This document shows positions 18,228 to 28,775 of a stretch of DNA of 64,000 nucleotides, one piece after another; positions within the stretch are counted from its first letter, which is position 1; each line of letters begins with the position of its first letter. The notes under the pieces were generated by a model. It made no database searches. It saw only the letters and a program-made list of their open reading frames with translations, and was not told where the DNA came from. This stretch comes from Bacteroidota bacterium (GTDB lineage: Bacteria; Bacteroidota; Bacteroidia; Chitinophagales; Chitinophagaceae): the NCBI GenBank assembly GCA_023386235.1, contig JAEWKC010000047.1, positions 22,412 to 86,411 of the forward strand, given 5' to 3'. The position numbers and the translations under genes are program-made.

Positions 18228-21200
18228 ATGAAGTATTTTAACTTTCCTGAATTAATCAGGACAATAATCCTTACCTGTATTTGCATATTCTTTTTATCTG
18301 TATTTTCTTCACCAGAGGTTAGTGCCCAAACCGACACGTCTGTGAATAGGCAGGTATTACAGCCAAGAAATCAAGGAATGAGAGTGGTAGGTAGAGTATC
18401 TGATCAAAACGGAGACAGATTGGAAGGAGTTACGGTTATAGAATACGGTACAGCAAATGGCGTATTGACAGATGCAACAGGTACGTACTCAATTAATGTA
18501 TTAAGCAATGATGCCGTGTTAACATTTTCCTATACCGGCTATAATCCCCAAGAAATTAAGATTGCAGACAGGTTGATTGTTGATGTAGTGTTACAGGAAA
18601 GCGCAACGGAAGAAAATGAAGTAGTTGTGGTGGGATATGGGCAGCAAAAGAAGGCGTCTGTGGTAGGCGCTATCAGCACGATAAAACCACAGGACTTATA
18701 CATGACTCCCAGCAGGTCTCTTACAAATAACCTTGCGGGGCTGGTAGGAGGCTTAATTGCAGTAACGCGCACTGGAGATCCTTATGCAAGCAATTCGGAA
18801 TTTTGGGTAAGAGGCGTAAGTACGTTGGGAAATAGCGCTGCTTTGGTTTTGATAGATGGAGTAGAAAGAAATATAAATGATATTGATGTGGAAGAGATAG
18901 AGAGCTTTTCGGTTTTAAAAGACGCGTCTGCCAGTGCCGTATATGGTGTAAGAGGAGCAAATGGTGTATTAATGATTACCACTAAAAGAGGAAAAGTAGG
19001 AAAGCCTAAAGTTAATTTTCGTTTGGAGAAATCATACTTACAGCCGACGCAAATACCTCAATACGTAGGTGCGGTAAAATATCTTGAAGTAATGAATGAG
19101 GCATACAAATTATCCGGCGAGTCTCTTCCTTTTATGTCGCAAGAAGATATTGATAAATATAGAAATAAAGTAGATCCGGATCTTTATCCCGATATTAATT
19201 GGTGGGATGTAATCAGTAAAGATTATGCTGACAATATCCATCTGAGCTCTACTGTAAACGGGGGTACAGACTTTCTGAGGTATGCGCTCACAGGAGGCTA
19301 TTTTGAAGAAAACGGGTTATTGGAGAGAGATAAAACACAAGAGTGGAACTCTGGCTATAAGGTTAGAAGATTTACATTACGTTCCAATGTAGATGTTAAT
19401 CTTAGTAAAACTACTTTACTTCGTTTTGATGTAGGAGGATTTTTTCAATGGAGAAGAAGGCCGCCAATGTCCGCGATGGATTTTGATCCTTTTTATGAAG
19501 CCGCAATGTCTCCTCCTTATCTTATTCCACCTATGTATTCCGATGGAAAGTTTGCAAGAATTCCATTCCGCCAGAACCCATGGGCGCTACTTACTCAAAG
19601 AGGGTTTACCAGAAGTTCCATGCTGGGGCTACAAAGCACTGTAAGCCTTGAAGAAGATTTAAAATATGTGACACCCGGACTTAAAGCAAGAGTAATGTTT
19701 GCCTTTGATAAATGGAGTCAGATATGGGTAGACAGGCATAAAAACCCTGATTATTATAAAAGAGCAACAGCCAGGGATGCAGAAGGCAATTTAATTACTG
19801 AGATTGAAGCAGATGGTAATCAATGGCTCGGGTGGTCGCGTGGGTCTGACTGGGGTGTGCAAAAGTTATATATGGAAGCTGCTGTAAACTATAATAAAAT
19901 TATTAATGAAGTTCACGATATAGGAGCTATGATTTTATACAATCAAGATCATAGAGATTTAGGAGAAGCATTACCATACAGAACGCAAGGTGTAGCGGGT
20001 AGAGTTACGTATGGATTTAACAGAAAATATTTAGCGGAAGCAAATTTCGGTTATAATGGATCAGAAAATTTTGCTCCAGGAAAAAGATATGGTTTTTTCC
20101 CTTCAGTAGCATTAGGTTGGGTGATATCAGAAGAAGAGTTTATGCAAAGTCTTAAACCTGTTTTAACAAGATTAAAATTAAGAGGATCTTATGGTAAAGT
20201 TGGTAATGCCAATATTGGAGGAAGAAGATTTGCATACTTACCTACAATTGAAGACTTTGGTGGTTGGTATCGATGGGGGGTAGATAATGCTACAGGAAGA
20301 TTAGGTAGAGGTGAAGGAGAAATAGCTGTAAATAATCTTACTTGGGAAACGGGGATTAAGAAAAATATCGGATTAGATATGAGTCTTTGGGGAGCTTTTG
20401 AAATTATGTTTGATGTGTTCGAAGAAGATCGCAAAGATATTTTCATTACAAGAGTAAACCTTCCTGGTTCAGCAGGTTTTATTCGTAATCCTTGGGCGAA
20501 TTATGGTCAAGTAAAAAATAGAGGTTTCGAAGTTCAGGCAAACGGTGGAAGGCAAATAGCACAAGATTGGTTTTTATCTATATTAGGAAGTTTTACTTAT
20601 AATAAAAATACAATTATTGAACAAGATGAGCCATTGGCTATCATTGGAACTCCAAGGGCAAGAACAGGACATATGGTAGGTCAACATTTTGGGCTAATAG
20701 CTGACGGGCTATATACAGCAGAAGATTTTAATACAAATGGAGATCTGAATCCTGATTTACCCACACCAATTTATGGAAGCGGAAGGCCAAAACCCGGCGA
20801 TATTAAATACATAGATTTAGATGGTGATGGAATGATTTCAGAAAATGATAAGACTGCAATCGGAGGCTCTGTGCGTCCGCAAATACAATATGGATTCGGA
20901 TTTAATGCACGTTACAAATCAGTTGGAATTGGTATATTTTTTCAGGGAAATGCAAAAGTATGGCAAGTGTTGACCGGCCAAAACTGGATACCTGGTTCTT
21001 CAGGCGGGGCAGCAGGTAATATTTTAACCAACATTGACGATAGATGGACAGAAGAAAATCCTCGTCAGGATGTTTTTTGGCCAAGACTTTCTAAGGCCTT
21101 AAATGAAATAAATACGCAATCTTCTACCTGGTGGTTGAGAGATATGAGCTATTTGAGACTTAGAAATGTTGAAATCTCTTACGATTTACCTCAAAGAATA

Positions 21201-21365
21201 ATAGATAATATAGGTATGCAAAAAGTGCAAATATTTGCAAGAGGCAATAATTTAGCTACTTTTTCTAAGTTCAAGCTTTGGGATCCTGAATTAGGAACAA
21301 CCGACGGTCTTAGATATCCATTAATGAAGTCTGTTTCTATTGGCTTTAATCTTAATCTGAAATAA
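18228..21365 (+). CDS. susC: SusC/RagA-family TonB-dependent outer-membrane transporter 1
   Basis: A 1045-residue outer-membrane beta-barrel that imports oligosaccharides using TonB energy. After the signal peptide comes a carboxypeptidase-regulatory-like domain (about 50-135), then the SusC linker VVVVGYGQQKK, the plug domain (LIDGVERNINDIDVEEIESF, VYGVRGANGVLMITTKRGK) and a barrel ending in an aromatic-poor strand (SIGFNLNLK). It is paired with the SusD gene 29 bases downstream. Its barrel, including AEANFGYNGSENFAPG and KLWDPELGTTDG, is visibly closer to transporter 3 of this locus than to transporter 2. Confidence 0.94.
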   Translation: MKYFNFPELIRTIILTCICIFFLSVFSSPEVSAQTDTSVNRQVLQPRNQGMRVVGRVSDQNGDRLEGVTVIEYGTANGVLTDATGTYSINVLSNDAVLTFSYTGYNPQEIKIADRLIVDVVLQESATEENEVVVVGYGQQKKASVVGAISTIKPQDLYMTPSRSLTNNLAGLVGGLIAVTRTGDPYASNSEFWVRGVSTLGNSAALVLIDGVERNINDIDVEEIESFSVLKDASASAVYGVRGANGVLMITTKRGKVGKPKVNFRLEKSYLQPTQIPQYVGAVKYLEVMNEAYKLSGESLPFMSQEDIDKYRNKVDPDLYPDINWWDVISKDYADNIHLSSTVNGGTDFLRYALTGGYFEENGLLERDKTQEWNSGYKVRRFTLRSNVDVNLSKTTLLRFDVGGFFQWRRRPPMSAMDFDPFYEAAMSPPYLIPPMYSDGKFARIPFRQNPWALLTQRGFTRSSMLGLQSTVSLEEDLKYVTPGLKARVMFAFDKWSQIWVDRHKNPDYYKRATARDAEGNLITEIEADGNQWLGWSRGSDWGVQKLYMEAAVNYNKIINEVHDIGAMILYNQDHRDLGEALPYRTQGVAGRVTYGFNRKYLAEANFGYNGSENFAPGKRYGFFPSVALGWVISEEEFMQSLKPVLTRLKLRGSYGKVGNANIGGRRFAYLPTIEDFGGWYRWGVDNATGRLGRGEGEIAVNNLTWETGIKKNIGLDMSLWGAFEIMFDVFEEDRKDIFITRVNLPGSAGFIRNPWANYGQVKNRGFEVQANGGRQIAQDWFLSILGSFTYNKNTIIEQDEPLAIIGTPRARTGHMVGQHFGLIADGLYTAEDFNTNGDLNPDLPTPIYGSGRPKPGDIKYIDLDGDGMISENDKTAIGGSVRPQIQYGFGFNARYKSVGIGIFFQGNAKVWQVLTGQNWIPGSSGGAAGNILTNIDDRWTEENPRQDVFWPRLSKALNEINTQSSTWWLRDMSYLRLRNVEISYDLPQRIIDNIGMQKVQIFARGNNLATFSKFKLWDPELGTTDGLRYPLMKSVSIGFNLNLK

Positions 21366-21394
21366 TTTGTAAATAACTAATTAAAATAAAATAC

Positions 21395-23305
21395 ATGAAA
21401 AAGTATATATATATATCGGCTCTCTTGTTTGTAATCATGTCGGCAAATTTCAGTTGTAAAAAATTTCTTGATTACAGGCCTGACGACATGCTTACTATGG
21501 AAATGATATTTAATGACAGAATTAGAACCGAAGACTGGCTTTCAGGCGTATACTCGGGAGTGCCACAACCTTTCTGGGGTATGTATAAAGCCGATGATCC
21601 TTTAAGAAACGGGTATGCGATGATGGGAGATGACCTCACAATTCCTGCTGCATGGCAACAATTTGGCTGGCGGGAATCTTATGCCTACACCATGGGCAAC
21701 TGGTCGGCCCCATCAGCCTGGGGAGCTTACTATTGGGTACAGTTACCAAGAAGAATCAGAGAAGGGCTAATTTTTATTGAGAATGTAAAAACACTACCCG
21801 ATAAAGATATGGAACAGGCTTATGTTGATTTAATGAAAGGAGAAGCTCGCTTCCTCATAGCATATTATTATTGGTTGATGTTAGAAGTTTATGGACCCAT
21901 TCCATTTTCTCCGGGAAAAATTTGGCCAACAGAAACTCCGCAAACAGAACTAAATATACCTCAAACTCCTATAGATTCAATAGTTAATTATCTTGATAAA
22001 GAGTTTTTGGAAGTGGCAGAAATATTACCACCAGTATGGGATCCTAAATACCTTAGTTTAAAAAGACAGCAGGATGATCAAAGTGCTTGGGGACGTGCTA
22101 CTTCTGTAATGGCTTTAGCGATCCGGGCAAGAATGCTAATGCATTATGCCAGTCCACTTTTGAATGGCAATCCGGATTATGCTAATGTAATGAGAAAAGA
22201 CGGCGTACATTTATTCCCTACTTCTTATGATGCCAATAAGTGGAAAAGAGCTGCCGATGCTTGTAAATTGCTGATTGATAGAGCGCACGGAGCAGGTTAC
22301 AAATTGTATTACGAGTATAATGATGATGGCTCAATAGATCCTTTTATGTCGTATTACAATGCATTTCAGAAAAAATGGAATGAAGGCAATAAGGAAATAA
22401 TATTTGGAAGACCTGATAATCCCGGATTTGACGATTGGCAAAATCACCATTTACCAATAGGTATAGGTGGTAATGGCGGTATGGGCGTTACTCAGGAATT
22501 AGTTGACGCATTTTTTATGAAAAACGGTTTACCCATCACCGATCCTAGTTCGGGGTATTCCGAGCAGGGTTTTTCAAGTGCACCAGAAGTGAGAAAAACG
22601 AAATGGAGAGGAGCAGAAGGTCCTGATAGAAAAGTCGGACAGGTTACACTAGAAGGTACTTTTAACATGTATTGTAATAGGGAGCCACGTTTTTATGCAT
22701 CCGTTATTTATAATGAGGCTTGGTTAGGTGTTGCCAACAGAAGGGCGGATTTTTATCTTAGAGGAAGAGATGGAGGTCCTTCTTTCGATGCTCCTCAAAA
22801 TGGATACAACGTTAGAAAAAGGATAAGTTTAGATGTAAATCCACGTGGCAATGTGCATCCTTATCAACCAGGTATATTGCATAGGTTGGCTGAGTTTTAT
22901 CTTGCTTATGCGGAAGCTTTAAACGAGTCAGATCCTGGTAATTCTGAAATCTTAACTTATATAAACAGAGTAAGAGAAAGGGCCGGCATTCCAGGGTTAA
23001 CTGCTATGTCACAATCTGAGATGCGGGAGGCGATTGTAAGAGAAAGAAGAGTTGAATTTAACTGCGAAGGAATACGGATTCATGATTTACGTCGATGGAA
23101 ATTGGCAGAGCAATATTTAGGTAACAGAATGTACGGTATGAATTTCTTAGGAACTAAAAAAAGTGATAACATAAATGACCCGGAAGCCTATTATAAGCGA
23201 ACTTTTAGTGTGCAGAGGAGTTTTAATAAAAGACAATATTTATGGCCGGTGCCACAAGCGCAAATGGATATAAATCCTAATTTGGTGCAGATGCCGGGGT
23301 ATTAA
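21395..23305 (+). CDS. susD: SusD/RagB-family surface glycan-binding lipoprotein 1
   Basis: A 636-residue lipoprotein with lipobox ANFSC and the typical CKKFLD start. SusD proteins form the hinged lid of the SusC barrel and bind glycan outside the cell. Helical TPR-like segments (GEARFLIAYYYWLMLEVYGP) and the conserved C-terminal stretch INRVRERAGIP, with VRERRVEFNCEG and the closing YLWPVPQ, mark the family. It is the last gene of unit B, followed by a strong terminator. It resembles SusD 3 more than SusD 2. Confidence 0.93.
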   Translation: MKKYIYISALLFVIMSANFSCKKFLDYRPDDMLTMEMIFNDRIRTEDWLSGVYSGVPQPFWGMYKADDPLRNGYAMMGDDLTIPAAWQQFGWRESYAYTMGNWSAPSAWGAYYWVQLPRRIREGLIFIENVKTLPDKDMEQAYVDLMKGEARFLIAYYYWLMLEVYGPIPFSPGKIWPTETPQTELNIPQTPIDSIVNYLDKEFLEVAEILPPVWDPKYLSLKRQQDDQSAWGRATSVMALAIRARMLMHYASPLLNGNPDYANVMRKDGVHLFPTSYDANKWKRAADACKLLIDRAHGAGYKLYYEYNDDGSIDPFMSYYNAFQKKWNEGNKEIIFGRPDNPGFDDWQNHHLPIGIGGNGGMGVTQELVDAFFMKNGLPITDPSSGYSEQGFSSAPEVRKTKWRGAEGPDRKVGQVTLEGTFNMYCNREPRFYASVIYNEAWLGVANRRADFYLRGRDGGPSFDAPQNGYNVRKRISLDVNPRGNVHPYQPGILHRLAEFYLAYAEALNESDPGNSEILTYINRVRERAGIPGLTAMSQSEMREAIVRERRVEFNCEGIRIHDLRRWKLAEQYLGNRMYGMNFLGTKKSDNINDPEAYYKRTFSVQRSFNKRQYLWPVPQAQMDINPNLVQMPGY

Positions 23306-23323
23306 AAGATAATTATTGCATTT

Positions 23324-23361
23324 AAAAAAGAGCTTCCCGGATATCCGGGAAGCTCTTTTTT
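23324..23361. terminator. Perfect 38-base inverted repeat, bidirectional terminator
   Basis: The sequence 23324-23361 is a perfect inverted repeat centred between 23342 and 23343, with a GC-rich heart (CTTCCCGG/CCGGGAAG) flanked by A and T runs. It forms a strong intrinsic terminator in either direction and separates unit B from unit C. Confidence 0.88.
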
Positions 23362-23378
23362 ATTAATTTATTTTTTTG

Positions 23379-23423
23379 TTTGTTTGTTAAAAAAAACCTT
23401 TGTATATTTGAAGTAACGTTTAA
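23379..23423 (+). promoter_or_regulatory. Promoter and LacI-type operator of unit C
   Basis: TTTG at 23379-23382 and TATATTTG at 23403-23410, 20 bases apart, make a strong -33/-7 pair. The operator-like AGTAACGTTTAA lies at 23412-23423, its CG 7 bases behind the -7 box; the left arm is less perfect than at the unit A site. About 106 bases of leader follow. Confidence 0.75.
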
Positions 23424-23529
23424 GCAACTTGAATTAAGTTAAATTTATATAATTAAATATTAATATATTTTGAAAGCCTCTATGTATAGATATCCGTTTA
23501 TAAACTCATTTTAAAAATAAAAAGTCACA

Positions 23530-26500
23530 ATGCTGAAGAATGCTAGTAAAAACAAGAAAGCAATAATCGAAGTATATATTCTGCGGTTGTTGATTATGGT
23601 ATTTATGTGTATACCCTATTTTTCATATGCTCAAGATTTGAAAAGTATTTCGGGTACAGTAAAAGATATATCAGGGGTTTCTCTCCCGGGTGTATCTATT
23701 GTTGGTACTCAATCGGGAAGAGGTGCTATAAGTGATAATAACGGCGACTTTAACCTGCAAGTATTATCAACTGATAGTCTGCGATTTGAAGCAATAGGTT
23801 TTCAAACGCAAGCGGTATATGTGGGTGATGTAAATAATTTTTCTATAATTATGACTACTGCTGAAGAAAGTAATTTATCAGATGTGGTTGTGGTGGGTTA
23901 TACTACTCAAAGAAGAGCAAATCTCACAGGGGCGGTATCACAAATTGGCGGAGATGAAATTATTGCTACTAAAAACGAGAATTTACAAAATATGGTTACG
24001 GGTAGGTTGCCTGGTTTGCGTGTTTCTCAAAGATCTTCAGAGCCTGGCTCTTTTGATGTGGCTATGGACATTCGAGCAATGGGAACTCCGTTGATAGTAA
24101 TAGATGGTGTGCCAAGAGGTATGGAAGATTTTCAAAGATTAAACCCTAATGATATTGAAAGTATTTCAATTTTAAAGGACGCTACAGCCGCGGTATATGG
24201 AGTTAGGTCTGCTAACGGTGTAGTGCTTGTAACTACCAAGAAAGGAAAGGCGGGTGAAAGTCAGATTTCTTATTCAGGATCATATACGTTTCAAATCCCT
24301 TCAGGCATGCCTGCAACAACAGATGCTGTTGAATACATGATATTGCGTAATGAAGCATCCATGCATAGGAGAGAAGGTGCTAACAGGATATTTAGCGATG
24401 ATGATATTAATGAATATTTATCAGGAGCCAAACAAAGTACAGATTGGTATAGCCTTGTGTTTAAAGATTATGCACCACAAACAACACACAATCTAAGTGC
24501 TACTGGCGGGACGGAAAAAATAAAATATTATTTTGGAGTAGGGTATCAAGACCAGCAAAGTTTTTTTAATACAAACGATTTAAACTACAAACGATTTAAT
24601 ATACGCTCAAACATTACTGCTCAGGTAGCAAAGAATTTAACAGCCGATTTAAATATCAACTTAATACAGGATATTCAAAATCGTCCGTTTGTTGATAGTT
24701 GGTGGATTATACGAGGCTACTGGAAGCAAGGACCACATATTCCTCCCTATGCAAACAATGACCCTTCCAGATTATATCACAATAGAAATGATGGAGACAA
24801 TCCATTGGCATTTATTAATTCGGACATTGTCGGCTCACACAAATATACCAGAAGATGGGTGCAGCCAACATTAAGCTTAAAGTATGACTTTCCTTTTTTG
24901 CCAGGAATGTTTGTAAAAGGATTAGTTGCATACGATTGGAACAATTGGGAAGCCAATGACTACAGAAAAGAATATAATCAATACGAATACGATGCTACTA
25001 ATGACAGGTATAATGTATTTTCACTTGGATCGCCGGCTATGGTTCATAGGGGAACCATTATGCGATCTCAATTGTTAACACAGACTTCATTGGGATATAC
25101 AAAGAAATTTAATAACGTACATAACTTTAATGGTTTATTGGTTTGGGAAACTCAAGAGAGAGACGCTGATAATTTTAATGCCCAAAGAAATCTTATCTTA
25201 CCTTTACCATATATATACACAGGTCTTACTGAAGATCAAATTGGAGGTATGAATACCGGAGATTTATATAAATACACAAATGTAGGTCTTGTTGGAGCAT
25301 TCCATTACGATTACGATAATAAATATTTACTTGATTTTTCTTTTAGAAACGATGCTTCTTCAAAATTCCCTGCTGATAAACAATGGGCATTCTTTCCTTC
25401 CGTAGCTGCCGCTTGGCGTGTGTCAGAGGAGTCATTTATAAAAAATAATTTTACAATGATAGATCAGTTGAAGTTGCGTGCCTCTTATGGTATGATGGGT
25501 GACGATGGAGCGTTAAGATATCAACATCTTACTGGATATAATTACCCCACAGGAGGTTCGGATAGGCGTTGGTTTACGGCAGGCTATGTATTTAATGGTT
25601 TCTTTTTAGCAAGCGCTGATGATAAAGGAATTCCTAATCCAAATATTACATGGTTTAATGCAAATACTTTTGATGTAGGTTTTGATCTTGTGGGATGGAA
25701 AGGATTATTTGGTATTACTGCTGATTATTTTTCCAGAAAACGTGAAGGCTTATTAGCGCAAAGATATGGAGGTATACCTACAGTAGTTGGGGCTAACCTA
25801 CCACAAGAAAATATTAATAGTGATAGAACATACGGGTTTGAAGTAGAGTTGAGCCATAGAAATAATATCAATGATTTTAGGTATGGTTTAAAAGGAATGC
25901 TCACTTTTGTAAGAGTTAAGAGATTGTACTGGGAACGAGGTCCTTTAGGTAGCACATGGGATGCGTGGTATGATAATCATGAGCAAAACAATAGAATGCA
26001 GGGAGTAAGATTTATGCAACAGGGGGATGGGCAATTCCAAAACTGGGATGAAATTTGGAATAGTAAAGTATTTGTGGATCCTTGGGTAGTGCCGGGCGAT
26101 TACAGATACTTAGATTGGAATGGAGACGGAGAAATAAATGGAAATGACAGGCATCCGATTACGTATGACCAAAATCCATGGATGAATTTTAGTTTAAGTG
26201 GAGATGCTCAATATAAAGGATTCGATTTCTCCTTCCTTTTGCAGGGCGCTGCATTAACTTCAGTTCCCTATGGTGAAAAATTAAGAGAGCCTCTTTGGGG
26301 CGGAGGCGATGCGGGAGCTCTACAACAATTTATGGATAGATGGCACCCTAAAGATCCTAACGCAGACCCATACAACAGAAATACAGAATGGGTAAAAGGA
26401 CGCTATGCTTATACCGGCACACTGCCTGACTATTGGTCAACATTTAATGTGGAAGACGGTTCTTATCTTCGTCTAAAGAGTATTGAGCTAGGCTATTCAT

Positions 26501-26679
26501 TGCCTGTAAAGCTATTAGAAAGAGCAAAGATAAGAGGTGTTAGAGTATATGCAAGTGCTTATAATCTTGTTACTCTTACAAAGGTTAAGAATATAGACCC
26601 TGAACATACTGATGCTTTATTCGGGTATATTTATCCGCTAAATAAATCAGTAAGCGTAGGATTAAATATAACCTTTTAA
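23530..26679 (+). CDS. susC: SusC/RagA-family TonB-dependent outer-membrane transporter 2
   Basis: A 1049-residue TonB-dependent transporter. Order of parts: signal peptide with basic start (cleavage near SYAQD, residue 36), carboxypeptidase-regulatory-like domain (SISGTVKDISGVSLPGVSIVG), linker DVVVVGYTTQRR, plug (IDGVPRGMEDFQRLNPNDI, VYGVRSANGVVLVTTKKGK) and barrel ending SVGLNITF with the usual terminal aromatic. The signal peptide has a long charged N-region. Its plug and barrel are distinct from the other two transporters here, which suggests a different oligosaccharide length or branching. The partner SusD starts 27 bases downstream. Confidence 0.94.
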   Translation: MLKNASKNKKAIIEVYILRLLIMVFMCIPYFSYAQDLKSISGTVKDISGVSLPGVSIVGTQSGRGAISDNNGDFNLQVLSTDSLRFEAIGFQTQAVYVGDVNNFSIIMTTAEESNLSDVVVVGYTTQRRANLTGAVSQIGGDEIIATKNENLQNMVTGRLPGLRVSQRSSEPGSFDVAMDIRAMGTPLIVIDGVPRGMEDFQRLNPNDIESISILKDATAAVYGVRSANGVVLVTTKKGKAGESQISYSGSYTFQIPSGMPATTDAVEYMILRNEASMHRREGANRIFSDDDINEYLSGAKQSTDWYSLVFKDYAPQTTHNLSATGGTEKIKYYFGVGYQDQQSFFNTNDLNYKRFNIRSNITAQVAKNLTADLNINLIQDIQNRPFVDSWWIIRGYWKQGPHIPPYANNDPSRLYHNRNDGDNPLAFINSDIVGSHKYTRRWVQPTLSLKYDFPFLPGMFVKGLVAYDWNNWEANDYRKEYNQYEYDATNDRYNVFSLGSPAMVHRGTIMRSQLLTQTSLGYTKKFNNVHNFNGLLVWETQERDADNFNAQRNLILPLPYIYTGLTEDQIGGMNTGDLYKYTNVGLVGAFHYDYDNKYLLDFSFRNDASSKFPADKQWAFFPSVAAAWRVSEESFIKNNFTMIDQLKLRASYGMMGDDGALRYQHLTGYNYPTGGSDRRWFTAGYVFNGFFLASADDKGIPNPNITWFNANTFDVGFDLVGWKGLFGITADYFSRKREGLLAQRYGGIPTVVGANLPQENINSDRTYGFEVELSHRNNINDFRYGLKGMLTFVRVKRLYWERGPLGSTWDAWYDNHEQNNRMQGVRFMQQGDGQFQNWDEIWNSKVFVDPWVVPGDYRYLDWNGDGEINGNDRHPITYDQNPWMNFSLSGDAQYKGFDFSFLLQGAALTSVPYGEKLREPLWGGGDAGALQQFMDRWHPKDPNADPYNRNTEWVKGRYAYTGTLPDYWSTFNVEDGSYLRLKSIELGYSLPVKLLERAKIRGVRVYASAYNLVTLTKVKNIDPEHTDALFGYIYPLNKSVSVGLNITF

Positions 26680-26706
26680 ATAATATGAAAAATAAAATAA
26701 TTAGAA

Positions 26707-28749
26707 ATGAAGAATAAAAATATTATACTATTATTACTGCTTTTCGGTTTATTTATTACACCGTCTTGTAAGCGATTTCTAGATGTGCCACCGCCAAATA
26801 TTGTAAAGGATGAAGATGTTTTTCGAACAAGTAAAAGCTTGATGCTTTACATGTCAAGAATTTATAGTCAGATGCCTTATGCTGACTTTAAATATACTCC
26901 TCGAGTTGGATATTTTCATGACTGGTTAGTTTGCCCGGGAGTTAACGAAGGAGCATCTATAGGCAGAGATGGATCCTTTGCAATGACTGGTGAAGGGACT
27001 AATATGTGGCCCGGTGCATTCCGTTTGCTACGTGATATTAACAGGCTTCTTGAAACGTTACCGAAGTACAAGAGTAATTTTACCGACGTTGAATATAAAC
27101 ACTTTTTGGGTGAAGCTTACCATGCTCGTGCGGTGGTTTTCTATGAAATGGCAAAGCGCTTTGGTGGAGTTCCTTTAACTACAAAGGTTTTGAACTATCC
27201 CGAACAGCCAATTGAACAACTTGAAATTCCTCGCGCTTCAGAAGAAGAAACATGGAATCAAGTACTTTCAGATTTTGATTCGGCTTCTTTAAATCTTGCT
27301 CCTGCAAGTCCACAAAGAGGTATGGTAAATAAATATGTGACATTAGCTTACAAGTCAGAAGCAATGCTTTATGCGGGCAGTATAGCTAAATATAACAAAA
27401 TTACCGGGTTTGGAGAAAAAACGAAAGTACGAGTAATAGGATTTGATCCTAATACAAAAACTGCTGCTGCAAATAAATATTTTGCTGAAGCATATAAAGC
27501 CGCCATGGAAGTAGTTAAATCTGGAAGATATGAATTGTATAAGAAAAAATGGGCTGTGGGAGATAAAGAAGCACAAACACAGAATATGATTGATATGTTT
27601 TTTGACATGGATAGCCGTGAGAATATATTTGTGAAAGAGTACAAGTTTCCCGACCTAACTCATGGATATGATGCTTATAATATTCCAAGACAATTAGCAG
27701 GTGGTAATGGTTATTCTTCAGGTAATAATCCTACATTAGAATACGTAAGCCTATTTGACGGCCTTCCTAAAAACGCCAATGGGAGTATTAAAGTTTTTGA
27801 TGCTAATAATAAATACGTTTTATTTGATAATATAAATGATTTGTTTAAAGATGCAGAACCGAGATTAAAAGCAAATGTAATATTGCCAGGAGAGGTTTTT
27901 AAAGGACAGGCGATAGATATAAGAGCAGGTGTATATACCGGCAGTGTGGCAAATGGGATAGCACCTTTGAGAACGGTTAATGGCAGTGTAGACTATAGTT
28001 TAGCCGGCCCAGTAAATTATACTGAAGTAGATGCTTATAAAGGAACAGGAGCATTTACCTCTAAAGTATTGTATATGTCATCGCAAAAAAGTTCTCCGCA
28101 GGTAGTGGATTTACCGGGAGGTAGAAAAATGAATGCTTCAGGAGAAAGCGGACCCTTCTATGATGACAGGACCGGAGCTATGACTGGCTTTACTATTCGA
28201 AAATATTTGAATCCTAACATGCCTCAGGAACTTGTTTTAGAAGCTCGTTCAGAACAACATTTTATATTGATGAGATTTGCTGAAATAGGACTTAATCTGG
28301 CAGAAGCAGCTTCGGAACTTGCATTGGCAGGACAACCTACACCTGATGGATTAGCACCTTACGAAGTTATTTATCAGTCAATTAGTCAAATACGCGAAAG
28401 GGCAGGCGCGAATGCTTTGAGTGCAGCAGAGGTAGTTGGAGAAAACGGATTACAAATGATTAGAAAAGAACGTAAAAAAGAGCTATCGTTTGAAAATAAA
28501 ATTCTTTGGGATATAAGAAGATGGAGAACACAAACAACAGAGGTGATTAATGGTTATACGCAGGAAGATGGCACTTTCTATAGCGGCTTGTATCCTTTCT
28601 ATTCAACTCAGGCCAATAAATATTTCTTTGATCCAGGACCGGAAATTTACAGAATCAGATTTAGAATGACTGAGCCGGAATATTATTTCCTGATACCGGG
28701 CGGTGAGGTTTCAAAAAGTCCGTTTATAGATCAGCAACCGGGACGTTAG
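26707..28749 (+). CDS. susD: SusD/RagB-family surface glycan-binding lipoprotein 2
   Basis: A 680-residue lipoprotein (lipobox ITPSC, then KRFLDVPPP). Family features are GEAYHARAVVFYEMAKRFGG, the repeated helical segments, and the C-terminal IRERAGANAL, IRKERKKELSFENKILWDIR and FLIPGGEV. It is larger than SusD 1 and 3, mainly through extra sequence at about residues 340-480, and looks like a separate lineage. It forms a unit with SusC 2 and the DUF3823 lipoprotein, the usual order for this transporter type. Confidence 0.92.
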   Translation: MKNKNIILLLLLFGLFITPSCKRFLDVPPPNIVKDEDVFRTSKSLMLYMSRIYSQMPYADFKYTPRVGYFHDWLVCPGVNEGASIGRDGSFAMTGEGTNMWPGAFRLLRDINRLLETLPKYKSNFTDVEYKHFLGEAYHARAVVFYEMAKRFGGVPLTTKVLNYPEQPIEQLEIPRASEEETWNQVLSDFDSASLNLAPASPQRGMVNKYVTLAYKSEAMLYAGSIAKYNKITGFGEKTKVRVIGFDPNTKTAAANKYFAEAYKAAMEVVKSGRYELYKKKWAVGDKEAQTQNMIDMFFDMDSRENIFVKEYKFPDLTHGYDAYNIPRQLAGGNGYSSGNNPTLEYVSLFDGLPKNANGSIKVFDANNKYVLFDNINDLFKDAEPRLKANVILPGEVFKGQAIDIRAGVYTGSVANGIAPLRTVNGSVDYSLAGPVNYTEVDAYKGTGAFTSKVLYMSSQKSSPQVVDLPGGRKMNASGESGPFYDDRTGAMTGFTIRKYLNPNMPQELVLEARSEQHFILMRFAEIGLNLAEAASELALAGQPTPDGLAPYEVIYQSISQIRERAGANALSAAEVVGENGLQMIRKERKKELSFENKILWDIRRWRTQTTEVINGYTQEDGTFYSGLYPFYSTQANKYFFDPGPEIYRIRFRMTEPEYYFLIPGGEVSKSPFIDQQPGR

Positions 28750-28775
28750 TAACAAAAACAATAAAAAATACAGAT